From Pseudobacteroides cellulosolvens ATCC 35603 = DSM 2933 (lineage in GTDB: Bacteria; Bacillota; Clostridia; Acetivibrionales; DSM-2933), in NCBI RefSeq assembly GCF_001262605.1, contig NZ_LGTC01000001.1:62001-126000 (forward strand): a stretch of DNA of 64,000 nt, given 5' to 3'. Position numbers and translations under genes: made by a program. A model generated the notes under the pieces. It ran no database searches and had not been told where the DNA came from. It was given only the letters and a program-made list of their open reading frames with translations. Every line of letters begins with the position of its first letter. The stretch's first letter is position 1. Shown one piece after another: positions 7,477 to 16,686 of this stretch.

Positions 7477-9492
7477 TTGAAAACTACTTACTACACTAAA
7501 TGCGGTAAAGTTGCATTTGAAAAGAATAGTACTTCTGTGGTAACACGCTTTGAAGATGTAAATGAGCATTGTGGGCAATGTCCATTTATCCAGCATACCA
7601 ATACAACTAGGAAGGGCGAAGAAGTCCACATTACATATTGTCAGGCTGGCAGCAAGAAGCCAAATCACAAGACAGAATATCATACATGTAGTGAAAATGA
7701 TTCAACAACACTTGATATCATAAGCCTTGACTGGGAGTTACTCAAGGAAATTTATGAATATGCTACCAGCGTAGCCGGATGTACAGCAACAGCAGAGTCT
7801 TTCAAAAATGCATTTCATGCAACTGATAAAGCAGATTGCAGGAAAAGCCTACCTATATATTTTGAAAATAATAAAAAAGGCAAAGCAGCAAAGAAGACAA
7901 TCATTGATAAGTATTTCAAAAAAACTGAATCAGATCCAGAGATCACATGTAAAGAATGCAAATCCTTTATACCGGATAAAGCATTTTCTAAAATTGGTAA
8001 ATGTGAGGCAAAACATTCAATAGTTGAAATAATTCAGGCAGACAAATGTGGGAAATTTGAACCAATAAGGGAGGAGGTTAAAGAAGTGAATTGTAAAAAA
8101 GATAAATGTAGTTTTAACAATGGGGAAGGAGCGTGTGGCTTTGATGACAACGATGCAAATAATGCAATGTTTGCCCAATTGGCTCAGGAAGCAATCAAGC
8201 TTGGATGCAAAAACGCTAAGCTAAAGAAAGCCTTTCATGATCAGCCATGCATAATACAAGATGCTCCAGAGGATAAGTTTAAAGAAGAATCTGTTGATAC
8301 ATCTAATTTTGATAGTGAACATGTGGAACAAAACATTCCTGATACTATAAATGAAGTGTCCAACAATGTCCAAACCTTTGACTATTCCAGTGTTGATAAT
8401 GATACTGCAGCTTTCCTTCAGGATAAAGCAAACAGGATTACTGAAATAAGAATCAAATCGGTTATTGCTATCGGTAAGGAGCTCAAAGAAGCTCAGGAAA
8501 AGCTTGCAAATAATAAGACGGGAACATTTCAGTCATGGGTTGAAAGTCTGGGAATTACTCCTAAAACCGCATATAACTATATAAATGGTTTTGATTATAT
8601 TGTGAAAAATTTTCACAATATAGAAGATGCACAAAACATTCAACCATCTTTATTATTTGCCATATCAAAGCCTTCCTCACCAGTAGAGCTTCAAGAAAAG
8701 GTGCTTGACGGTACCGTTAAAACTCATAAGGAATACAAAGAACTTGAAGCACAATTAAAGGCTGCTAATGAACTAGCTGAAACATATAAAGCTAATTGGG
8801 AAAATGAGCGTTCTGAAAATGATGAATTAGAAGATAAGCTTTACCAAAAGAAAGAAAAGATTGATAAGTACATAAAAGAAGTCGAACTTTTAAAATCCCA
8901 ATTATCCGAAGCAAAAGCATCTGGCAATGACGAGGAAGTCCACATGCTACGGGAGGAGCTGGAAGAAGCAGAGAAAAAAATATCTGACCTGGAGCAACAG
9001 CTCAAAGATACACCTATCGAAGTTCCAGCAGTTCAAGAAGTTATTCCAGATCATGTCCAACAGGAGCTGCAGCAGCTCAGGAACAATAATCAAAAAAATG
9101 CAGATTACAACCTGGTAAGCAATTTAATGGCTGGATTCAATGCCCTTCACTTTGGACAACTCCAAAATTACGCAGTTGTGCTTAGATCAAATAACAGCCG
9201 AATGGGAATTGACCGAGTTAAGGAAATGATTAAGGATTTTCGCATGAAGATTGAAAGCCTTGATGATTATCTTGATGAAGAGTCTGACCCATCTTTAAAT
9301 TATCTTGAAGATACTGATCAAATAAGCATTGATAATTATGGGCATAGCTTTTGTTCTATGTGCCAGCACACGGATCCTGACCAGGTAAGTGATGAGGACC
9401 TTGATAATAACAAAGTTTATTGCTTAATTTCCTGCACATCTGTGGGCATGGACGATAAGGCTTGCAGTAATTTTGAACAAATTAATTTTTAA
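7477..9492 (+). CDS. DUF3102/ParB-like protein with Cys-rich clusters
   Basis: 671 residues, starting at TTG 7477 behind AAAGGAGG. The N-terminal third has several Cys clusters that look like zinc ribbons or knuckles (CGQCPF, ITCKECKSF, CKKDKCSFNNG). The centre (about residues 310-390) holds a DUF3102-like region: ITEIRIKSVIAIGKELKEAQ, then WVESLGITPKTAYNYI, a helix-turn-helix used by KorB/ParB-like proteins. A long coiled coil follows, and another Cys cluster (FCSMCQ, CLISC) closes the protein. Likely a DNA-binding phage protein in replication or host takeover. The combination of fingers and DUF3102 is unusual. Confidence 0.65.
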   Translation: MKTTYYTKCGKVAFEKNSTSVVTRFEDVNEHCGQCPFIQHTNTTRKGEEVHITYCQAGSKKPNHKTEYHTCSENDSTTLDIISLDWELLKEIYEYATSVAGCTATAESFKNAFHATDKADCRKSLPIYFENNKKGKAAKKTIIDKYFKKTESDPEITCKECKSFIPDKAFSKIGKCEAKHSIVEIIQADKCGKFEPIREEVKEVNCKKDKCSFNNGEGACGFDDNDANNAMFAQLAQEAIKLGCKNAKLKKAFHDQPCIIQDAPEDKFKEESVDTSNFDSEHVEQNIPDTINEVSNNVQTFDYSSVDNDTAAFLQDKANRITEIRIKSVIAIGKELKEAQEKLANNKTGTFQSWVESLGITPKTAYNYINGFDYIVKNFHNIEDAQNIQPSLLFAISKPSSPVELQEKVLDGTVKTHKEYKELEAQLKAANELAETYKANWENERSENDELEDKLYQKKEKIDKYIKEVELLKSQLSEAKASGNDEEVHMLREELEEAEKKISDLEQQLKDTPIEVPAVQEVIPDHVQQELQQLRNNNQKNADYNLVSNLMAGFNALHFGQLQNYAVVLRSNNSRMGIDRVKEMIKDFRMKIESLDDYLDEESDPSLNYLEDTDQISIDNYGHSFCSMCQHTDPDQVSDEDLDNNKVYCLISCTSVGMDDKACSNFEQINF

Positions 9493-9524
9493 AACTATAA
9501 CACACACGAAAGGAGATAGATCAA

Positions 9525-9656
9525 ATGTTAAAGTGCGTTGAATGCGGTAAACCAACATGGAATTTGACTCAAATATATTGTGAATGTGGAGGTTTGGTAG
9601 AAGTAATACCTCAAAAGAAAAAGCCGGTTGCAAATCCAAAAACTAAAAAGAAATAA
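9525..9656 (+). CDS. 43-aa zinc-ribbon-like peptide
   Basis: Small gene preceded by AAAGGAGAT. It encodes MLKCVECGKPTW and then YCECGG, a CxxC...CxC pattern able to bind one zinc, and ends in a Lys-rich tail. It lies between the DUF3102 gene and a small membrane peptide gene in the same direction. Confidence 0.55.
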   Translation: MLKCVECGKPTWNLTQIYCECGGLVEVIPQKKKPVANPKTKKK

Positions 9657-9683
9657 GTCAGGAAGGACTAAAGGTGATGAACT

Positions 9684-9827
9684 ATGAAACAGCTACTATT
9701 TTGGATGTTGTTAATGTTAGTTGGAGGAGTATTAGAAAACTGTAGAGCAGATGCGGCAAGAACATATAGAGAATCAAGGCAGCCTTTAATAAAGAAAAAC
9801 CCGGCCAACGAGGACCAGGGCAATTAA
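9684..9827 (+). CDS. 47-aa small membrane-associated peptide
   Basis: Starts at ATG 9684, 7 nt after AAGGTG. An N-terminal hydrophobic helix (LLFWMLLMLVGGVL) precedes a charged tail. It could be a membrane peptide or a secreted lipoprotein-like product (Cys near residue 20), but no lipobox is clear. Confidence 0.45.
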   Translation: MKQLLFWMLLMLVGGVLENCRADAARTYRESRQPLIKKNPANEDQGN

Positions 9828-9875
9828 AAAAATACTTATCAAATCAAATATATCACGAAAAGGGGGCTTTTGACA

Positions 9876-10061
9876 ATGGGTTTAATAGTTGGCGATCAAG
9901 TAGTAATGCATACATGCCTTGAAGCAGAAAAATATAAAAACAAAATATGGACAGTCAGAACGGATCCTTGGAAGTTAGAAGGCCATACAGAGGTTGTTAT
10001 GTTGGAAGGTTATAGCGGATGTTTTGCGACAGAGTTTTTAACGAAATTGGATGACCCTTGA
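9876..10061 (+). CDS. Hypothetical early phage protein, 61 aa
   Basis: Beta-rich protein beginning MGLIVGDQVVMHTCLEA, with YKNKIWTVRTDPW and a Gly/Tyr-rich end. It resembles small SH3-like phage proteins. ATG 9876 is preferred over TTG 9870 because of its spacing to AGGGGG (9861-9866). A 9-bp stem-loop overlaps the stop. Confidence 0.55.
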   Translation: MGLIVGDQVVMHTCLEAEKYKNKIWTVRTDPWKLEGHTEVVMLEGYSGCFATEFLTKLDDP

Positions 10062-10074
10062 ATTGATAGGGTCA
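10049..10074 (+). terminator. Stem-loop over the stop codon of the 61-aa gene
   Basis: GATGACCCT (10049-10057) pairs with AGGGTCATC (10066-10074) over an 8-nt loop. There is no U-tract, so it may be an mRNA-stabilising or weakly terminating hairpin. The 118 bases after it, up to the next gene, hold nothing else recognisable. Confidence 0.35.
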
Positions 10075-10192
10075 TCAATAGACAATGGGTGGACTCATTT
10101 GAGGATCGAAGGTGGTGGTGATTATCAATAGGCCACAGAATATCCCCGAATGTTAACTTCTTCAAAACACTCAAAGAATTGGAGGGAGATAA

Positions 10193-11080
10193 ATGCCAAT
10201 CAAAGGAATCTCAGACAAAAGAAGAATTCCAAGAGACGGAAAAATCAAACTTGGAACAAAGAAAGTAAGTCAAAGAACCGGTAAGGAATATCCGGTTCAG
10301 ACCGATTACTTGGTAGTCCCTGATCCTATTAAGGAACTTTATGGGGAAAGGCCTAAAGAAATAGACATCATGTTTGCTTCAGATGATGAAGAGCAGATAT
10401 TTCCACAGTATTACAAGTGTTATGGGGCCACAGGCTTAAAATGCAAAGGTGATGGAATTACAGCCATGGTTATGGCCCAGGGCGAACTTATACATAAAGA
10501 TTGCACTCCGGAGGATGAGAGGTGCAGGAAGGAAGGATGCAAGCCAGTCGCAACATTAAAAGTATTACTTCCTAAAATCCCAGGCTTTGGAGTATGGGAG
10601 ATAAACACAAGCAGCTGGAATAGCATTGTTAATCTAAACAGCTGCATAGAGACAATTAAGACAATGACCAACGGCCGGATATCATTTATTCCTTTAAAGC
10701 TTAAGTACGAACCCCATACCGGGCAGATCTACGATAAAAAGACAGATAAGCACATTAAAAAGGAAGTATATGTTTTATCTATCACTGTTGATGAAACTAT
10801 TGAAAGCTTTTATAAGCGTTATAGACTTCCTTCACCGGAGGAAATTCCAGAGTTGGCACACATGCTTGAAGTAAATAAGAAATTCCAAATGATGCTTGAA
10901 TCAAAAAATAAAGTTGAAAAGCCTGATGCATGTGCTGAGTGTGGGAATGAAATTGTTTCAACAGAAAGATCAACAGCGGACCAGCTTATTGATTATAGTG
11001 TTAAACATTATGGCTGCGAATTGTGCGAGGCCTGCTTGATGAAACGATACCAGGGGGAGAATGGAGGGGCTGCACAATGA
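10193..11080 (+). CDS. Candidate recombination directionality factor (phiC31 gp3-like)
   Basis: 295 residues. The N-terminal pattern (KRRIPRDGKIKLGTK, then DYLVVPDPIKELYGERPKEI), the Cys-containing CYGATGLKCKGDG, and KIPGFGVWEINTSSWNSI with LNSCIETI match what I know of the gp3-like family. That family includes the phiC31 factor that switches serine integrases from integration to excision. Many relatives are annotated only as metal-binding or hydrolase-like phage proteins. Extra Cys motifs (CAECGNE, CELCEAC) at the C-terminus suggest a zinc site. Its presence with a serine integrase fits the role, but assignment from memory is moderate. Confidence 0.6.
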   Translation: MPIKGISDKRRIPRDGKIKLGTKKVSQRTGKEYPVQTDYLVVPDPIKELYGERPKEIDIMFASDDEEQIFPQYYKCYGATGLKCKGDGITAMVMAQGELIHKDCTPEDERCRKEGCKPVATLKVLLPKIPGFGVWEINTSSWNSIVNLNSCIETIKTMTNGRISFIPLKLKYEPHTGQIYDKKTDKHIKKEVYVLSITVDETIESFYKRYRLPSPEEIPELAHMLEVNKKFQMMLESKNKVEKPDACAECGNEIVSTERSTADQLIDYSVKHYGCELCEACLMKRYQGENGGAAQ

Positions 11081-11535
11081 GTTTTTCGCAGAAAGATAAG
11101 CAAGAGCGTGGTGCCAAAGGTGAGGCAGATATAACTGCCTCCCTGAAAAAAGCAAACCTCTGGAATCATAAATTTATTAATGCTGGTTACGGTACCGTAT
11201 TTGATAAGTTGGTTATTCCTCCAGGTGGTGGATATGCTTTAGAAATTAAGGTAAGAGAAAAGCCAAACATTGCGTACAACAAAGGCAGCATAACCCTAAA
11301 TGAGAGGAAAGGGTTAACTAAATTTATGAATCAAGTCGGACAGGACCATGCTTTTATATTGGGGATCTGGAAAACTAAAGAGTTTGAGAGAGCTTTCTTG
11401 ATTCCCTGGTACATGGTTAAAGATGAGGTTTGTTCCGGGATAAGAGGCAGCATAAATATGCTGGATTATCCTGAGGTTTATAAGAAAGACGGAGTTTGGG
11501 ACCTTTATTGGTTTGCAAAGACGAAGGAGGCTTAG
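11077..11535 (+). CDS. PD-(D/E)XK nuclease, RecU/Holliday-resolvase-like
   Basis: 152 residues from ATG 11077, which overlaps the previous stop (ATGA) and follows GGAGGGG. The core has FDKLVIPPGGGYALEIKVRE, an Asp followed by ExK, and RKGLTKFMNQVGQDHAF, as in RecU and related recombination nucleases. It probably resolves branched DNA during phage replication or recombination. A longer frame from 11023 lies within the upstream gene and is not needed. Confidence 0.7.
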   Translation: MSFSQKDKQERGAKGEADITASLKKANLWNHKFINAGYGTVFDKLVIPPGGGYALEIKVREKPNIAYNKGSITLNERKGLTKFMNQVGQDHAFILGIWKTKEFERAFLIPWYMVKDEVCSGIRGSINMLDYPEVYKKDGVWDLYWFAKTKEA

Positions 11536-11538
11536 TAA

Positions 11539-11772
11539 ATGTCATTGTGCAAGGATTGTAAAGCAAAAATCAACTGGATATTGGGCGAATCAGGAAATTC
11601 AATACCAGTTGATACAGAAGAGATATGTATCATGCCAGACAACGAAGGTCATGTGGTTATAGTTAAGTTAGACGGCCAAGTTGTTAAAGGAAACTTGACA
11701 ATGAAGGGAAGCCCTGGGAGCGTAATCGGTTACACAAACCATTATGATACTTGCCGAGCTTCCAGGAGGTGA
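11539..11772 (+). CDS. Small zinc-binding hypothetical phage protein
   Basis: 77 residues with CKDCKAKINW at the start and HYDTC near the end, likely a CxxC...HxxxC metal site around a small beta domain. GGAGG precedes ATG 11539. Located between the nuclease and helicase genes. Function unknown. Confidence 0.6.
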   Translation: MSLCKDCKAKINWILGESGNSIPVDTEEICIMPDNEGHVVIVKLDGQVVKGNLTMKGSPGSVIGYTNHYDTCRASRR

Positions 11773-11775
11773 ATC

Positions 11776-13242
11776 ATGAAGGTAACTATTGATAGCGTTC
11801 TTAGGATGAAAGAAGTTCCTCCAGATATACTGGAAAAAATCAAATCGGAGCTTACTTTGAAAAATCCTCAATACATAAAAAAGAAGCAACTTGGATTGCC
11901 TGTCTGGAATGAGCCAGAATTAATAAAACTATGGAATGAAGTGGATATTGATAATCAAAAAATATACACATTGCCAAGGGGTTATTATGCTAGGCTTTGG
12001 GAAATTGCCAGTACCAGGATGAAAATTTTTGACGAGAGAGTTGGATTTGCTAACCATATTGAATTTACATCAAAGCCAAACCTCAGAGATTATCAAAAGC
12101 CAGCAATAGACAGAGCTTTTAACTGGCAGCAAGGGACAATAATAATGCCATGTGGAGCCGGCAAGACTGAAACAGCATTGGGAGTTGTTACAGAGCTGAA
12201 GCAGCCAACCTTATGGATAACCCACACAATGGACTTACTCAAACAAAGTATGGACAGAGCAATAGAACGCTGCGGCTTAACCGGTGACCAAATAGGAGTT
12301 ATCCAAGGGAAAAAATTTAAAGTAGGATCCCATATAACATTCGCAACCGTTCAGACATTAGCCAAAAGAGACTTAAAAGAAATACACAACATATTTGGCT
12401 GTATTGTTATTGATGAATGCCATCTTACTTTTAAAGACCAGGTAAAGGCAAGATTATTTGAATCGGTTATATCTCAATTTCCTGCTTTTTATCGCATCGG
12501 TATTACTGCATCAGAAAATAGAAGTGATGGGCTGATTGAAACGATGTTTCATGTAATAGGGCCAAAGATTTACGAAGTGAAACAGGAAACACTTAATGAG
12601 CTTGGAAATGTTGTGGTGCCTAGGGTTGAATTTATTGATACATATTTTATATATAATCCAGATCAGGAGTCTGACGGCGAAGAAAAAAAGGATGAGGATC
12701 CCGATGATAAAGAAAAGACTCTGCTTAATGTCAAACAAATGGTTTGTGAAATGAAGATGGACCCAGAAAGAAATGATCTTATAATGAGCTACCTCAGGAA
12801 ATGCACAAATCAGGATTTTGTAATAGTTCTTGGGGATAGTCTGGAGCAGCTTGAAACACTTAGGAACATAGTTCACAGTGATGCAACACCTTCGGCCTTC
12901 GTTTGTGGAGAGACTCCAAAAAAGAAACGTGAAAAAATTATGGAGGATATGAGAAACGGCAAGTATACATATTTATTTGCAACATACCAACTGGCCAAAT
13001 TGGGATTAGACATACCTCGGTTAAATAAGTTGTTTCTTATCACTCCAAAGAAGGATAAAACCAGCATACAGCAAGGTGTCGGAAGAATAATGAGAATGTG
13101 GGAAGGTAAAGAAACACCGGTTGTATATGATTTCTTTGATTACCAGGTCAAACAGTGTGTTTATTGGGCAAAAGAAAGACGGAAAGTTTACAAGAATTTA
13201 GGATGCCAGATATTTGGCGGTCCAAAGATAAGGGGGATTTAA
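11776..13242 (+). CDS. Superfamily 2 DNA helicase (phage)
   Basis: ATP-dependent helicase of 488 aa. Visible motifs: Walker A PCGAGKTETAL near residue 130, motif II VIDECH, motif III GITAS, a second RecA-like domain with FATYQLAKLGLDIP, and motif VI QQGVGRIMRM. Similar single-subunit SF2 enzymes are frequent in Firmicute phage replication modules. The start has GGAGGTG 6 nt upstream, and the gene is tightly spaced with SSB. Confidence 0.9.
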   Translation: MKVTIDSVLRMKEVPPDILEKIKSELTLKNPQYIKKKQLGLPVWNEPELIKLWNEVDIDNQKIYTLPRGYYARLWEIASTRMKIFDERVGFANHIEFTSKPNLRDYQKPAIDRAFNWQQGTIIMPCGAGKTETALGVVTELKQPTLWITHTMDLLKQSMDRAIERCGLTGDQIGVIQGKKFKVGSHITFATVQTLAKRDLKEIHNIFGCIVIDECHLTFKDQVKARLFESVISQFPAFYRIGITASENRSDGLIETMFHVIGPKIYEVKQETLNELGNVVVPRVEFIDTYFIYNPDQESDGEEKKDEDPDDKEKTLLNVKQMVCEMKMDPERNDLIMSYLRKCTNQDFVIVLGDSLEQLETLRNIVHSDATPSAFVCGETPKKKREKIMEDMRNGKYTYLFATYQLAKLGLDIPRLNKLFLITPKKDKTSIQQGVGRIMRMWEGKETPVVYDFFDYQVKQCVYWAKERRKVYKNLGCQIFGGPKIRGI

Positions 13243-13245
13243 TAT

Positions 13246-13659
13246 ATGAATAAGGTTACTTTGATGGGGAGATTGGTTAGGGATCCTGAGCTTAGGTATA
13301 CAACAGTAAATAATGTACCGGTTTGCAGCTTCACCCTTGCGGTTGATAAATATGTTAAGCAGGGAGAGGAAAAACAAGCTGATTTCATCCCATGTATAGC
13401 ATGGCAAAAGTTAGCTGAAACAATTAGTAATTACCTTGAGAAAGGCAGAAGAATTGTTATTCATGGAAGGATCCAAACAAGGTCATGGGATGACAATGAG
13501 GGTAAAAAACACTGGGTTACTGAGGTTGTTGCTGATGAAATGCATTTTGCAGATGATAAAAAGAAAGGCGATAACCAGTCCCAATATCAGGGACAACCCC
13601 AGAGCGGAGATAATCCTCCCTGGATGAATAGTGATGAAGACTTAGACCTTCCATTTTAA
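13246..13659 (+). CDS. ssb: Single-stranded DNA-binding protein
   Basis: 137-residue OB-fold SSB: MNKVTLMGRLVRDPELRYT start, WQKLAETISNYLEKG, and a flexible Gln/Gly-rich tail ending DEDLDLPF, the acidic tip that recruits partner proteins. Phage copy, lying 3 nt after the helicase. Coats ssDNA at replication forks. Confidence 0.96.
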   Translation: MNKVTLMGRLVRDPELRYTTVNNVPVCSFTLAVDKYVKQGEEKQADFIPCIAWQKLAETISNYLEKGRRIVIHGRIQTRSWDDNEGKKHWVTEVVADEMHFADDKKKGDNQSQYQGQPQSGDNPPWMNSDEDLDLPF

Positions 13660-13672
13660 GGGGTGATTACCT

Positions 13673-13939
13673 ATGAAAATAGATATTAATACGCGTTTTG
13701 GAATTGAAATTATTGTGAATAAAGATGAAAAGCAAAAAATGCTTAATGACTTTATTGGAGTTTATAAAAAAGCAGTTCCGTTTTTAAAGTGGTATAAGGA
13801 TCCTGCAAGAACTAAGGCCGAAAAAGACAAGTATAGGCAGCAAAATAAAAATGCAACCTGGTCAATTACTTGGGCATATAAGATTTTAAAAATTGCAGGA
13901 TATACAGATGATGAATTAAAGAAACAATTAAAAGTTTAG
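13673..13939 (+). CDS. Hypothetical phage replication-module protein
   Basis: 88 residues. Beta start (MKIDINTRFGIEIIV), then helices with Lys/Trp-rich motifs (FLKWYKDPARTKAEKDKYRQQ). No known domain. It is sandwiched between SSB and the primase-helicase and has an AGGGGTG box. A DNA-binding accessory role is possible. Confidence 0.6.
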   Translation: MKIDINTRFGIEIIVNKDEKQKMLNDFIGVYKKAVPFLKWYKDPARTKAEKDKYRQQNKNATWSITWAYKILKIAGYTDDELKKQLKV

Positions 13940-13949
13940 GATGTTGCGT

Positions 13950-16325
13950 ATGTCATTTAATAATATACCTAGTGAGTTAAAGCAACTGAATAGATGGGTT
14001 TGCTGGAGGATAGAAGAGAGAAACGGTAAACCCACCAAAGTTCCTAAAAACCCTATTACAGGAAATAACGCTATGTCAAGTAATCCAAGTACCTGGTCAA
14101 GTTTTTCAACAGCTATAGCAGCTGTTCAAAAATTTGGCTTTCTTGGTATAGGGTTTATGTTTAACGGTGACGGGCTTGTTGGGGTTGATATAGATCACTG
14201 TTTGGATCCTGATACCGGGATACTGAATGATACAGCTAGAGACATAATAACGACCATGGACAGTTACACGGAATATAGCCAAAGTGGTGAAGGTATTCAT
14301 ATTATCTGCAGAGGAAAGCTTCCGGAAGGTAAAAAACGCAAAGGACCTGTTGAAATGTACGAAACCCTCAGGTTTTTTGTCATGACTGGAAAGATTCTTG
14401 ATGATGCCCATACCGACATTGAGGAAAGAACAGAGCAGCTGCAACAAGTTCATAAAACTTATCTCTTTACTGAGGAAAAGAAAAAGCCGGCTGCAGCTCC
14501 TGTGGAAATTAACCTGTCAGATGATGAACTTATACGAAAAGCCTCCGATGCTAAAAACGGCAGGCTTTTTAAGTCACTTTTTGATGGAGATTGGAAGGGC
14601 TTATATAATAGCCAATCCGAGGCTGATATGGCATTGTGTAACATGTTGGCATTTTGGGGCGGTAATGATTATAACACCATAGACAGGATGTTCCGCAGAT
14701 CTGGGTTATTCCGTGATAAGTGGGATGAAAGACATGGGCCTGATACATATGGAAATATGACTATAGCCGAGGCGATTTCCAAGTCTAGCAAAGTGTATAC
14801 TCCAAGGGAAAACAAAAAGCCGGCTGTAGCTCCTGAACCTCCCCAAATAGATACCGGTATTGATTATTTGGTTAATCAAGAAGAGTCACTTCCTGACTGG
14901 ATAACAGGTCCTTATAATGACATGTGGAATGCGGAAAGGCTTGCAAGCAAGTATGGGAAGATACTCAAATATAATAACAATATGGGCTGGTTAATCTGGA
15001 AGGGGAAGTATTGGGAAGAGGATAGACAAGCACGAATAAGGATTCTTGCTGATGAGGCAATTAAAGACCTTTATCAATTTCAGGATCAGGTTATTAGAAA
15101 ATATGGATTTGAGTCTAAACAAAATAAAAGCTTCTATGACTGGTTATGCAAGAGCCGGAATACTGGAAGAAAAGACAATATGATCAAAGAAACTCAAAAC
15201 TGGGAGGGGATTTGTATGTTACCTGAAAAATTTAACAGTAATATATGGCTGCTTAATTGCAGAAATGGGACTGTGGACCTTAAGACTGGCCGTATTTATG
15301 CCCACAGCAAGGACGATCTTATTACAAAGATGATAGACATAAATTATGATAGCAAAGCAAAGGCTCCGACCTGGGATAAGTTTATGGACAGGATTTTTGA
15401 TGGAAACAAAGCACTTATATCATTCCTGCAGCGTTCAATAGGTTACAGCCTAACCGGCAGCATAAAGGAGCAGTGCATATTTATCCTTCATGGAGTAGGA
15501 AAAAACGGAAAGAGTACATTTCTGGACACAATCAGGGCAATGATTGGAGGAGGTTACTCCAAGAATGCCAATTCATCTGTATTTATGAAAAGTCAAGGAC
15601 AACAAAACCTGGAGGAAGTTGCACGGCTCCAGGGAGCAAGATTTGTTACAACGACAGAACCGGAGGAAGGGGAGAAACTTGCTGAAAGTTTTATCAAACA
15701 GGCAACCGGAGGCGAACCATTGACAGCAAGGCACTTGTACAAATCATCATTTGAGTACGTTCCTGAATTTAAGGTCTGGATGGGTACCAATCACAAGCCG
15801 AAAATTTCAGGATCCGACCTTGGTATTTGGCGAAGGATTAGGCTGGTACCATTCTCGGTAATTATACCGGAGGAAGAACGGGATCCTGACTTAGTTGATA
15901 AACTTAAGAATGAATTGCCTGGGATCCTGAATTGGGCAATTGAAGGTTGCCGGCTCTGGCAGGAATCAGGATTGAAGGAACCTAAGGAAGTTCTGGCAGC
16001 AACATCGGAATATAGAGGTGAAATGGACTCACTGCAAGTTTTCCTTGATGAATGTACAGAAAAAGTTGAGGGAAAGACAACTAAATCCGGGGAGCTTTAT
16101 ACTGTATATGAAAAGTGGTGTACCATCAATGGCGAATATCAATTAAGCTCCACTAAATTCTCCTTAAAGCTGAAGGAAAGAGGAATTAATAAGGGAAGAA
16201 CAAGGACAATGCGTACATGGGAAGATATACAGCTTTCACCAACAGGAAGAAGGATGCTTTATGGAGGAACAGATAAAGAAGAACATTATGAACAGACTTC
16301 ATTGCCTTGGGAAGAATTAAAATAA
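13950..16325 (+). CDS. Primase-polymerase/D5-type SF3 helicase
   Basis: About 791 residues. The N-terminus (residues 1-150) is a primase-polymerase-like domain (LNRWVCWRIEERNGKPTKVP, GVDIDHCLDP with metal-binding acidic residues). The middle is a D5 N-terminal region. The C-terminal helicase has Walker A HGVGKNGKSTFLD near residue 515, followed by FKVWMGTNHKPKI and WRRIRLVPF. The protein would prime and unwind phage DNA at the origin. ATG 13950 has better spacing to TTAGG than ATG 13941. A probable origin lies directly downstream. Confidence 0.9.
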   Translation: MSFNNIPSELKQLNRWVCWRIEERNGKPTKVPKNPITGNNAMSSNPSTWSSFSTAIAAVQKFGFLGIGFMFNGDGLVGVDIDHCLDPDTGILNDTARDIITTMDSYTEYSQSGEGIHIICRGKLPEGKKRKGPVEMYETLRFFVMTGKILDDAHTDIEERTEQLQQVHKTYLFTEEKKKPAAAPVEINLSDDELIRKASDAKNGRLFKSLFDGDWKGLYNSQSEADMALCNMLAFWGGNDYNTIDRMFRRSGLFRDKWDERHGPDTYGNMTIAEAISKSSKVYTPRENKKPAVAPEPPQIDTGIDYLVNQEESLPDWITGPYNDMWNAERLASKYGKILKYNNNMGWLIWKGKYWEEDRQARIRILADEAIKDLYQFQDQVIRKYGFESKQNKSFYDWLCKSRNTGRKDNMIKETQNWEGICMLPEKFNSNIWLLNCRNGTVDLKTGRIYAHSKDDLITKMIDINYDSKAKAPTWDKFMDRIFDGNKALISFLQRSIGYSLTGSIKEQCIFILHGVGKNGKSTFLDTIRAMIGGGYSKNANSSVFMKSQGQQNLEEVARLQGARFVTTTEPEEGEKLAESFIKQATGGEPLTARHLYKSSFEYVPEFKVWMGTNHKPKISGSDLGIWRRIRLVPFSVIIPEEERDPDLVDKLKNELPGILNWAIEGCRLWQESGLKEPKEVLAATSEYRGEMDSLQVFLDECTEKVEGKTTKSGELYTVYEKWCTINGEYQLSSTKFSLKLKERGINKGRTRTMRTWEDIQLSPTGRRMLYGGTDKEEHYEQTSLPWEELK

Positions 16326-16686
16326 TTATGTTAACATAAACATATGTTTTGTTTTGGTGTTGAAAGTTAGAAAAACCTATGTTAAAAATTATGTTAACTT
16401 AAACAGTGATATATTATAGGTGTAAAAATGAGTAAATAAATGGTACAAACTGGACTGACTTGTCATGCTTTTTGAAACCTGACACGCCTTACATACTCTA
16501 AGCTTTAATATACTTTTTGTGACAAGTTTATTTACTTTACTATAACTTTTTCAAAAATAAAAAAAATTATAGAAAAGTTATATGAAATCGAAAAAACCTG
16601 TCATCAAAACCCATTCAAATATAGATAGCTGTAAGGTGTGTCAGGTTTAAAATGTGTGACAGAATTAAAAAATGGAGATGATAACC
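16326..16686. other. AT-rich repeat region, candidate phage replication origin
   Basis: About 350 bases without a gene, directly after the primase-helicase. Direct repeats TTATGTTAACNTAAAC occur near 16325 and 16390. A 19-bp inverted repeat with one mismatch pairs 16475-16493 (AAACCTGACACGCCTTACA) with 16630-16648. Inside it, TATAACTTTT near 16541 pairs with AAAAGTTATA near 16573. The pentamer TGTCA or its complement occurs at least six times. Iterons plus a very AT-rich core are typical of an origin. Confidence 0.5.

Noticed and set aside
12511..12876. Minus-strand frames inside the helicase and many other overlapping frames
   Set aside because: They lie wholly within strongly supported genes, lack ribosome binding sites and have no domain features.
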